Shown here: piece by piece, positions 1 through 4,608 of the stretch
Layout of the letters: every line of letters starts with the position of its first letter
How positions within the stretch are numbered: the first letter of the stretch is position 1
Assembly (NCBI GenBank): GCA_014804185.1
Contig: JAAVAG010000174.1
Span: forward strand, 1-9,199
Direction of reading: 5' to 3'
DNA: 9,199 nt
Source of the DNA: Lachnospiraceae bacterium
Lineage (GTDB): Bacteria; Bacillota; Clostridia; Lachnospirales; Lachnospiraceae
Position numbers and translations under genes: made by a program
The notes under the pieces: generated by a model
Database searches by the model: none
What the model was told of the DNA's origin: nothing
Seen by the model: the letters and a program-made list of their open reading frames with translations, nothing else

Positions 1-2
1 GG

Positions 3-106
3 CTGAATGCTCCAAAGAGCATCCAGCTCGACTTCCACATTCGCAAAACCCGCGCTTACGCGCTCCTGCGTCTGCTTACGCATCCGCGTTTTGCTCATTT
101 GGAAGT
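3..106. repeat. Two consecutive imperfect hairpins, no gene
   Basis: No coding gene is supported here. Hairpin one (3-26) pairs ATGCTC at 7-12 with GAGCAT at 17-22 around a CAAA loop, with an outer CTG/CAG pair beyond one mismatch. Hairpin two (31-106) pairs ACTTCCA at 31-37 with TGGAAGT at 100-106, then, after a 5x5 internal loop, GCAAAAC at 43-49 with GTTTTGC at 88-94. Its GC-rich interior carries several GCG/CGC pairs. With the third hairpin at 105-180 this forms one structured block. It could be a MITE-like or REP-like intergenic repeat, the 3' end of an upstream transcript, or a structured RNA. The sequence alone does not decide. Confidence 0.55.
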
Positions 107-180
107 GGGTTGCTAATCCGAAAGTACATTTGTATTACAATAAATTGCATACAAAATGTACTTTCGGATTGCAACCGCAC
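105..180. repeat. Long near-perfect inverted repeat upstream of csoR
   Basis: The left arm at 108-131 (GGTTGC, one bulged T at 114, then a 17-base run to 131) is the reverse complement of 154-176. That gives a 23-bp stem with a single bulge. It extends inward by GTAT (132-135) against ATAC (149-152), leaving an AT-rich loop of about 13 bases. The right arm ends about 20 bases before the csoR -35 box. No T-tract follows, so it is not a standard terminator. The length and perfection of the stem suggest selection or a recent mobile origin. Confidence 0.7.
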
Positions 181-198
181 AGGTGGAAAATTTTTTAC

Positions 199-227
199 TT
201 GCAATATACCCCCATGGGGTATATAAT
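199..227 (+). promoter_or_regulatory. Promoter of the csoR-copA operon
   Basis: TTGCAA at 199-204 (-35) and a perfect TATAAT at 222-227 (-10) are separated by exactly 17 bases, predicting a transcript start near 233-235. The whole spacer is occupied by the CsoR-type operator, so repressor binding would block RNA polymerase directly. The predicted start lies downstream of the first in-frame ATG codons at 226 and 229, which argues against those as csoR starts. Confidence 0.8.
205..223. promoter_or_regulatory. CsoR-type copper operator
   Basis: TATACCCC (205-212) and GGGGTATA (216-223) are perfect 8-bp arms around a CAT centre. This matches the known CsoR operator style, a GC-rich core flanked by TA-rich ends. 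It sits between the -35 and -10 boxes and directly before a gene whose product has the CsoR copper ligands. Autoregulation is inferred from that position. Confidence 0.85.
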
Positions 228-288
228 GATGACTATGGAAATAAATGAAACGATGATAGATACGCTTTCACAAAAACTGGGGGATGGG

Positions 289-603
289 ATGCATATGGAA
301 GAAGAAAAAGAAACATGCTGTTGTCATAAGAAAAAGGAGCGGACGGAAAAGGAGTACAAGGATCTGATCCATCGTCTGAACCGGATAGAGGGCCAGATAC
401 GCGGCATCAGGGGGATGGTGGAGAAAGATGTGTACTGCACGGATATTCTGGTGCAGGTGGCCGCGGTAAACGCGGCGCTGAACAGTTTCAATAAGGTGCT
501 GCTGGCAAATCATATTAAAACCTGTGTCACCAGAGATATCCGGGAGGGCAGGGAAGAGACGGTGGAGGAACTGCTGGATACACTGCAGAAGCTGATGAAG
601 TGA
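289..603 (+). CDS. csoR: Copper-sensing transcriptional repressor CsoR
   Basis: A cytosolic all-helical repressor of the CsoR/RcnR/FrmR family that leaves DNA when Cu(I) binds. From the ATG at 289 the protein has 104 residues. The family signature RLNRIEGQIRGI is at about residues 29-40. The Cu(I) ligands Cys50, His75 and Cys79 have the 25- and 4-residue spacing of characterised CsoR proteins (Cys-His-Cys), which favours copper over nickel or formaldehyde sensors. The start is uncertain. ATG 289 follows GGGGG at 279-283 by 5 bases; ATG 295 is also possible. ATG 253 or 235 would add an N-terminal tail, but 235 would be almost leaderless given the promoter. An odd CCCH cluster at residues 10-13 precedes the core and could add metal contacts. 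copA follows after 43 bases, consistent with one operon. Confidence 0.92.
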   Translation: MHMEEEKETCCCHKKKERTEKEYKDLIHRLNRIEGQIRGIRGMVEKDVYCTDILVQVAAVNAALNSFNKVLLANHIKTCVTRDIREGREETVEELLDTLQKLMK

Positions 604-646
604 GAAACGGCAGTTATTTAGGAGGCAGGGAAAGGAACACAACGCA

Positions 647-3199
647 ATGGAGCAATATCATGTAACGGGAATGAGCTGCGCTGCGTGCAGCGCGCGGGTG
701 GAAAAGGCGGTTTCCAGGGTGGAGGGAGTCACATCCTGCTCGGTCAGCCTGCTCACCAACACCATGGGAGTGGAAGGGACGGCATCCGAGCAGGCCATTA
801 TACAGGCGGTGGAACATGCCGGGTACGGCGCTTCCAGGAAAAAGGGAGCTATGGGGGAAAATGAATCGGCGGCGGGCGGCATGCCGATGGAGGCAGGCGG
901 AGGAAGCGTCTCCGATATAGAGGAGATGCTGCGGGACCGTGATACGCCGATTCTGAAAAGGCGGCTCCTGGCGTCTTTGGGTTTTCTGGCAGTTCTTATG
1001 TATTTTTCCATGGGACATATGATGTGGAACTGGCCCGTCCCCGGTTTCCTGGAGCATAACCATGTGGCAATGGGGCTTCTGCAGCTGCTTTTGACGATGG
1101 CCGTCATGGTGATCAATCAGAAATTTTTTGTCAGCGGATGTAAGAGTCTGCTGCACGGAGCGCCCAATATGGATACGCTTGTGGCGCTGGGCTCCGGGGC
1201 CGCGTTTGTCTACAGTACCTGCGCCCTGTTTGTCATGACGGACGCGCAGATGCGGGGAGACATGGAGAGCGTCATGTCCTGCATGGATGAGTTTTATTTT
1301 GAGTCGGCCGCTATGATTCTGGCATTGATCACAGTCGGAAAGATGCTGGAGGCCAGATCCAAGGGGAAGACGACGGATGCCCTGAAAGGTCTGATGAATC
1401 TGGCGCCGGAGACGGCTACTGTTCTGCGCGGGGATGCGGAGGCTGAAATTCCCATCGGGCAGGTGAGAAAGGGTGATATTTTTGTGGTGCGTCCGGGGGA
1501 GCATATCCCGGTGGACGGTATTGTGCTGGAGGGAAGTACCGCGGTAAATGAAGCGGCGCTCACCGGAGAGAGTATCCCGGCAGACAAGACGGTTGGAGAC
1601 CAGGTGTCTGCGGCTACGGTGAACCAGTCCGGGTTTATCAGGTGCGAGGCGACTAGGGTGGGAGAAGACACGACATTGTCCCAGATCATACGAATGGTCA
1701 GCGATGCGGCGGCTACCAAGGCCCCCATTGCCAAGGTGGCGGACCGGGTATCAGGGGTGTTTGTACCGGCGGTGATCGCCATTGCCCTTGTGACCATTGC
1801 AGTATGGCTGATTGCCGGTGCAAGTGTGGGTTACGCTCTTGCCAGAGGAATCTCCGTGCTGGTCATAAGCTGTCCCTGTGCGCTGGGGCTGGCGACCCCG
1901 GTGGCGATCATGGTCGGCAATGGCGTGGGAGCCAAAAACGGTATTATGTTTAAGACGGCGGTGGCGCTGGAAGAGACCGGGAAAATGGGGATCGTTGCCC
2001 TGGATAAGACCGGGACTATCACCAGCGGGGAACCGAAAGTGACGGATCTGATACCTGCCGGGGGTATATCGGAGGAAAAACTGCTCTCCTGCGCCTATGC
2101 ACTGGAGAGAAAGAGCGAGCATCCCCTGGCAAAAGCCGTTCTTGCCTATGGGCGGGAGCGGGGCGTGCGGGAACTGGAAGTCACGGACTTTGCGGCACTG
2201 CCGGGAAACGGCCTGTCCGCGGCAGTCGGCGGCGTGTCCCTGACAGGGGGCAATGCCCAGTTTATCGGCAGCCGGGCGCAGATTCCGGAGAAGATCCGGG
2301 AACAGGCCGGGCATCTTGCAGCCGAAGGAAAAACGCCCCTCTTTTTTGCGGAGGAGGGAAGACTGCTGGGCATTATAGCCGTAGCGGATGTGATCAAAGA
2401 GGATAGCCCGCAGGCGGTAAGGGAACTGCAGAATATGGGAATCCGTGTGGTCATGCTCACGGGGGACAACAGGCAGACGGCGGAGGCCATCGGCAGACAG
2501 GCGGGTGTGGATGAGGTGATTGCCGGCGTACTGCCGGACGGCAAGGAGAGCGTGATCCGCTCCCTGCAGAAGCAGGGCAAAGTGGCTATGGTGGGAGACG
2601 GCATCAATGACGCTCCGGCCCTGACCCGGGCGGACATCGGGATTGCCATCGGCGCGGGAACGGATATCGCCATCGACGCCGCGGATGTGGTGCTGATGAA
2701 GAGCCGACTCAGCGACGTGCCTGCGGCCATTCGTCTCAGCCGCGCCGCGCTGCGCAATATCCACCAGAACCTGTTTTGGGCGTTCTTTTACAATGTGGTG
2801 GGCATTCCACTGGCCGCCGGGCTCTGGATTCCGGTGCTTGGCTGGGAATTGAGCCCTATGTTCGGGGCAGCGGCCATGAGCCTGTCCAGCTTCTGTGTGG
2901 TGACAAATGCACTGAGACTGAATCTGCTGCGCATCCATGATGCGAAAAGAGATAAAAAAAGAAACTGTCATAAAAAGGAGGAAAAAACGATGGTAAAGAC
3001 GATGAAGATTGAGGGAATGATGTGCGGACACTGCGAGGCACGGGTGAAAAAATGTCTGGAAGCGCTGTCCGGGGTGACGGAGGCTGTGGTGAGTCATGAA
3101 AAGGGTACGGCCGTTGTGACCCTTGGCGGAGAGGTTTCCGACGATGTGCTGCGCAAAGCCGTGGAGGAACAGGACTACACGGTAGTGTCGGTGGAGTAA
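647..3199 (+). CDS. copA: Cu(I)-exporting P1B-type ATPase with N- and C-terminal metal-binding domains
   Basis: A membrane pump that exports Cu(I) at the cost of ATP; 850 residues. In order: an N-terminal heavy-metal domain with GMSCAAC (Cys11, Cys14); a linker; membrane helices from about residue 107; the actuator TGE at 306-308; the transport-site CPC at 409-411; the phosphorylated Asp453 in DKTGT; HP at 492-493; TGDN at 605-608; GDGIND at 650-655; and Cu(I)-subtype residues Tyr715-Asn716 and Met744/Ser748 in the last two helices. All key residues are intact. After a basic linker (about 755-781) a second heavy-metal domain with CxxC (Cys793, Cys796) is fused in frame; most bacterial CopA proteins keep this chaperone separate. 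The ATG at 647 follows AAAGGA (631-636) by 10 bases; a stronger AGGAGG at 620 is too far away. CsoR control is inferred from the shared operon. Confidence 0.95.
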   Translation: MEQYHVTGMSCAACSARVEKAVSRVEGVTSCSVSLLTNTMGVEGTASEQAIIQAVEHAGYGASRKKGAMGENESAAGGMPMEAGGGSVSDIEEMLRDRDTPILKRRLLASLGFLAVLMYFSMGHMMWNWPVPGFLEHNHVAMGLLQLLLTMAVMVINQKFFVSGCKSLLHGAPNMDTLVALGSGAAFVYSTCALFVMTDAQMRGDMESVMSCMDEFYFESAAMILALITVGKMLEARSKGKTTDALKGLMNLAPETATVLRGDAEAEIPIGQVRKGDIFVVRPGEHIPVDGIVLEGSTAVNEAALTGESIPADKTVGDQVSAATVNQSGFIRCEATRVGEDTTLSQIIRMVSDAAATKAPIAKVADRVSGVFVPAVIAIALVTIAVWLIAGASVGYALARGISVLVISCPCALGLATPVAIMVGNGVGAKNGIMFKTAVALEETGKMGIVALDKTGTITSGEPKVTDLIPAGGISEEKLLSCAYALERKSEHPLAKAVLAYGRERGVRELEVTDFAALPGNGLSAAVGGVSLTGGNAQFIGSRAQIPEKIREQAGHLAAEGKTPLFFAEEGRLLGIIAVADVIKEDSPQAVRELQNMGIRVVMLTGDNRQTAEAIGRQAGVDEVIAGVLPDGKESVIRSLQKQGKVAMVGDGINDAPALTRADIGIAIGAGTDIAIDAADVVLMKSRLSDVPAAIRLSRAALRNIHQNLFWAFFYNVVGIPLAAGLWIPVLGWELSPMFGAAAMSLSSFCVVTNALRLNLLRIHDAKRDKKRNCHKKEEKTMVKTMKIEGMMCGHCEARVKKCLEALSGVTEAVVSHEKGTAVVTLGGEVSDDVLRKAVEEQDYTVVSVE
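2975..2981 (+). promoter_or_regulatory. Internal ribosome binding site for the CopZ-like domain
   Basis: AAGGAGG lies inside copA, 8 bases before an in-frame ATG at 2990. This is a better initiation signal than the one before copA itself (AAAGGA). Encoding it requires the Lys-Lys-Glu-Glu linker stretch. It is the main reason to suspect internal initiation. Confidence 0.7.
2990..3199 (+). CDS. copZ: CopZ-like copper chaperone, possible internal product of copA
   Basis: Starting at the in-frame ATG 2990, this would give a free 69-residue heavy-metal-associated domain, the usual size of CopZ. It begins MVKTMKIEGMMCGHC, with the copper-binding Cys12 and Cys15 followed by ARVKKCLEAL, and ends in a beta-strand-like DYTVVSVE. 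The reading frame is the same as copA, so the same codons also form the C-terminus of the 850-residue pump. The ideal Shine-Dalgarno sequence and typical chaperone length suggest that free CopZ is made as well, carrying Cu(I) to CopA or to CsoR. In Escherichia coli a copper chaperone and pump are also known to come from one copA gene, by frameshifting. Internal initiation here is inference; the fused domain itself is certain. Confidence 0.6.
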   Translation: MVKTMKIEGMMCGHCEARVKKCLEALSGVTEAVVSHEKGTAVVTLGGEVSDDVLRKAVEEQDYTVVSVE

Positions 3200-3257
3200 G
3201 CTGCAGGGCATGCGCCGACAGAGCGATGCAGTGACAGGGTATGCCTGGCGCAAGTGG

Positions 3258-3290
3258 AAAGGGTCTGCGGTATCAGCCGCAGACCCTTTT
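3258..3290 (+). terminator. Rho-independent terminator of the copper operon
   Basis: GGGTCTGCGG (3261-3270) and CCGCAGACCC (3277-3286) form a perfect 10-bp stem with a 6-base loop, flanked by AAA and TTTT. It lies 58 bases after the copA stop. The flanking A and T runs make it potentially bidirectional. Confidence 0.92.
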
Positions 3291-3342
3291 CCTGCTCCAG
3301 AAATTACTGTTTGTCAGCAGGGAATTTTCCTTTCTTTTGCCA

Positions 3343-3371
3343 TTGACAGGTTGTCCTTAACCTGTTAATAT
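3343..3371 (+). promoter_or_regulatory. Promoter of the XRE regulator gene
   Basis: A perfect TTGACA at 3343-3348 is followed after 17 bases by TAATAT at 3366-3371, a moderate -10 box. The first palindromic operator begins inside the -35 box, and the second lies just past the predicted start site, so a bound repressor would block both entry and escape of polymerase. Confidence 0.65.
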
Positions 3372-3397
3372 ATCTATATCAGGTTGCACATAACCTT
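3347..3397. promoter_or_regulatory. Twin 18-bp palindromic operators, likely for the XRE repressor
   Basis: Site one, 3347-3364, is CAGGTT-N6-AACCTG with perfect 6-bp arms. Site two, 3380-3397, is CAGGTT-N6-AACCTT, with five of six arm positions paired. The sites start 33 bp apart, about three helical turns, so dimers would lie on one face of the DNA. A further AACCTG half-site is at 3423-3428. The dyad shape and position in the xre promoter suggest autorepression; no experiment is implied. Confidence 0.7.
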
Positions 3398-3426
3398 TTT
3401 ATGTTGAGAAAAGATTTTTTTCAACC

Positions 3427-3455
3427 TGTTGATTTTTTGTCAAATATGTTATATT
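3427..3455 (+). promoter_or_regulatory. Possible second promoter close to xre
   Basis: TATATT at 3450-3455, preceded by TG one base upstream (an extended -10), stands 24 bases before the xre start. The -35 region at 17-base spacing (TGTTGA, 3427-3432) is weak and touches the AACCTG half-site at 3423-3428. It could give a short-leader transcript under the same repressor. Confidence 0.35.
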
Positions 3456-3478
3456 GATTTAAAAGGGCGGGTGAAAAT

Positions 3479-3943
3479 ATGACAATAGGTGAAAATATAA
3501 AAAAAATTCGCAAGGAAAAAAGACTTACCCAAAAGCAATTAGGCAAAAAATGTGGAATTGATGAGGCTAACATAAGGAAATATGAACTTGGAAAACAGAA
3601 CCCCAAAATAGAAACAATACAAAAAATAGCTATGGCATTAGGGGTTGCATGGTCAACTCTACTTGAGGATACAACTCAAGAGGTACAAAATGAACTTGTA
3701 AAAGCAGATTTAAAAAACATGATTGAAAATCTTATTTTCAATATTCCGGATATTCAAAATAGAAATGGTGTTGCAGATATAGAAATGGAGGCGATTGAAA
3801 AACGCAGTAATTACATATCGCTATATGATAAATTAAACCTTATCGGTCAAGTTAAAGCCATAGAGCAGGTGGAATTACTCACAAAAATACCAGAATACCG
3901 CAGAGATAATAAAACAATCTCCATGATTACAAAAGAGGATTGA
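3479..3943 (+). CDS. XRE-family helix-turn-helix transcriptional regulator
   Basis: A 154-residue DNA-binding protein. Residues about 4-58 form a Cro/CI-type helix-turn-helix: IGENIKKIRKEKRLTQKQLG, then recognition-helix region DEANIRKYELG, then PKIETIQKIAMALGV. The rest (about 65-154) is a helical tail without a peptidase, metal-binding or toxin domain I can name, including a LIGQVKAIEQVELLTKIPEY segment of the kind often seen in phage- or element-borne repressors of Clostridia. ATG 3479 follows an AAAAGGGCGG-type ribosome site by about 8 bases. Codons are strikingly rich in AAA, ATA and AAT compared with copA and vanW, which suggests horizontal transfer. The palindromes in its own promoter suggest autoregulation. 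It could be an orphan immunity-type repressor left from an integrated element; its target beyond itself is not visible. Confidence 0.88.
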   Translation: MTIGENIKKIRKEKRLTQKQLGKKCGIDEANIRKYELGKQNPKIETIQKIAMALGVAWSTLLEDTTQEVQNELVKADLKNMIENLIFNIPDIQNRNGVADIEMEAIEKRSNYISLYDKLNLIGQVKAIEQVELLTKIPEYRRDNKTISMITKED

Positions 3944-3960
3944 CAATACATCAAAGCCGC

Positions 3961-3995
3961 TCATGCTTTCCCAGGAGCATCCAGGGAAAGCATGA
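3961..3995. other. Perfect 12-bp hairpin downstream of xre
   Basis: TCATGCTTTCCC (3961-3972) is the exact reverse complement of GGGAAAGCATGA (3984-3995), with an 11-base loop in which GG and CC can add two further pairs. No U-tract follows, so it is at best an atypical terminator or mRNA 3'-end stabiliser for xre, which ends 17 bases upstream. An overlapping alternative, CATGAT-N6-ATCATG at 3991-4008, could compete with it. Confidence 0.6.
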
Positions 3996-4089
3996 TGAAG
4001 ATATCATGAAGATGAGAACTACTGACATCCATTGAAATCACCTGCAGGCAATTGATATCATTTGCTATCAGATGAATGCACCTTGAAAA

Positions 4090-4095
4090 TATAAT
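4090..4095 (+). promoter_or_regulatory. -10 box of the small toxin gene
   Basis: A perfect TATAAT stands 69 bases before the toxin ATG, predicting a start near 4101-4103. No good -35 box is found at normal spacing (ATCAGA at 17 bases), so this promoter looks weaker than the antitoxin promoter facing it. The -10 box and the next 20 bases are repeated in inverted orientation at the antitoxin promoter. Confidence 0.55.
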
Positions 4096-4163
4096 ATGCT
4101 TGCCCAGGGAGCCAATGGGGCGATTATGTCAGCCGCCAGACGAAAGAAAGGAGGCTGGTGCCA

Positions 4164-4250
4164 ATGGTTACATACAGCGACTTGTTCACATTTGTAATTA
4201 TGCTTTGTGCCGTGATCACTCTTGTTATTTACGCACGACGCAAAAAGTAG
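4164..4250 (+). CDS. Small hydrophobic holin-like toxin of a type I toxin-antitoxin system
   Basis: A 28-residue peptide: a short start MVTYSDLF, one membrane helix of about 17 residues (TFVIMLCAVITLVIYA, residues 9-24) and a basic tail ARRKK. This is the layout of the small holin-like toxins (Hol-Tox/TxpA-like) of Firmicutes, which act in the membrane. AAAGGAGG at 4147-4154 lies 9 bases before the ATG, an excellent ribosome site. The 5' leader can pair CAGCC (4130-4134) with GGCTG (4153-4157), partly covering that site. The stop codon lies inside a hairpin shared with a convergent antisense transcript. Toxicity and regulation are inferred from family and layout; the gene is short enough to be missed by routine annotation. 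Confidence 0.8.
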   Translation: MVTYSDLFTFVIMLCAVITLVIYARRKK

Positions 4251-4287
4251 CGCCCTCGTCCTGGTAAGATAAGGCGCTACTTTTTGC
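4240..4287. terminator. Bidirectional terminator shared by toxin and antitoxin RNA
   Basis: GCAAAAAGTAGCGCC (4240-4254) and its exact complement (4273-4287) form a 15-bp stem with an 18-base loop. A5 and T5 runs lie on both flanks of the GC core, so it can terminate transcription in both directions. It includes the last four codons of the toxin, so the two RNAs overlap here and can pair. Confidence 0.85.
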
Positions 4288-4337
4288 ACTGAAACTTGCC
4301 GGCGGCTAGGTGTACTCTAGCCATTGGCTCTCTTGTC
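4240..4337 (-). ncRNA. Predicted antitoxin RNA, about 100 bases
   Basis: The RNA would start near 4337, 7 bases after the -10 box on the minus strand, and run leftward to the shared terminator at 4240. It contains GAGCCAATGG, a 6-bp hairpin formed by CTAGCC and GGCTAG (4304-4309 with 4317-4322), AGCCGCC and the terminator stem. It overlaps the toxin mRNA 3' end antisense from about 4240 to 4287. It has no convincing coding potential. Boundaries are predicted, not measured. Confidence 0.65.
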
Positions 4338-4343
4338 AAGTAT

Positions 4344-4373
4344 ATTATATACCAGACCCCATAAAGAGGTCAA
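4344..4373 (-). promoter_or_regulatory. Antitoxin promoter
   Basis: Read on the minus strand: TTGACC (4373-4368), an 18-base spacer, then a perfect TATAAT (4349-4344). It is stronger by consensus than the toxin promoter, as expected for an RNA that must stay in excess over the toxin message. Confidence 0.7.
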
Positions 4374-4608
4374 GAAAAAACCGCTCCTGCAGCAGATGTG
4401 ACGGTATGCCATATAGTATGCTGATACTTGCATCCTGCCCCGTTTTCTATTAGTGACATTTTTTCAGCAAAGTGCCATATTTATACAGATTGGCAAGGAC
4501 ATATTTTTTAATGAAAAATTAAAGAATGTATTCTTGACAAACATTGCCGCATCGTAGAAGATAGAAAGGACAGGAAACCTGACAATACATATACAAAGGA
4601 AAAAAGAC
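4374..4608 (+). promoter_or_regulatory. Intergenic stretch with the likely vanW promoter
   Basis: No gene is seen here. A perfect TTGACA at 4534-4539 is the only strong signal. The -10 region at 17-base spacing, GAAGAT (4557-4562), matches the consensus poorly, so the promoter may need an activator. AAAGGA (4595-4600) is the ribosome site of vanW, 8 bases before its ATG. The rest is AT-rich without a clear hairpin. Confidence 0.45.

Larger units (their letters stand above)
4089..4350. repeat. Inverted duplication of promoter and leader flanking the toxin gene
   Basis: The 30 bases at 4089-4118 match the reverse complement of 4321-4350 at 26 of 30 positions without a gap, covering the -10 box, CTTG and GAGCCAATGG. 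A further shared AGCCGCC lies at 4131-4137 and, on the other strand, at 4301-4307, after gaps of 12 and 13 bases. The two convergent transcripts therefore begin with nearly the same leader. GCCAATGG appears once more at 4160-4167, over the toxin start codon. Confidence 0.8.

Noticed and set aside
1..180. CRISPR array
   Set aside because: The repeats are inverted hairpins of different sequence, not direct repeats with regular spacers; no cas genes are present.
7..288. Extension of the csoR frame upstream to position 7
   Set aside because: It would run through the hairpins, the operator and the promoter; the predicted transcript starts near 234.
3207..3252. Second hairpin between the copA stop and its terminator
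   Set aside because: Only six-base arms (TGCGCC/GGCGCA) with a 30-base loop; the terminator at 3258-3290 explains the 3' end.
614..3253. Long minus-strand open frames across copA, and similar ones across vanW and the ABC gene
   Set aside because: They are shadows of strongly coding plus-strand genes with full motif sets, and show no recognisable domains.
4076..4267. A 63-codon frame overlapping the toxin gene in another frame
   Set aside because: Its first ATG precedes the predicted transcript start, no ribosome site is seen, and it spans leader, toxin and terminator. A mok-like leader peptide from ATG 4115 cannot be excluded but has no support.
4290..4327. Short peptide beginning at the ATG inside GCCAATGG on the antitoxin RNA
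   Set aside because: About 15 codons, no ribosome site, and the sequence is explained by the shared RNA leader.
4571..4581. AACCTG half-site before vanW as an XRE operator
   Set aside because: A single six-base match without the N6 dyad partner is expected by chance.
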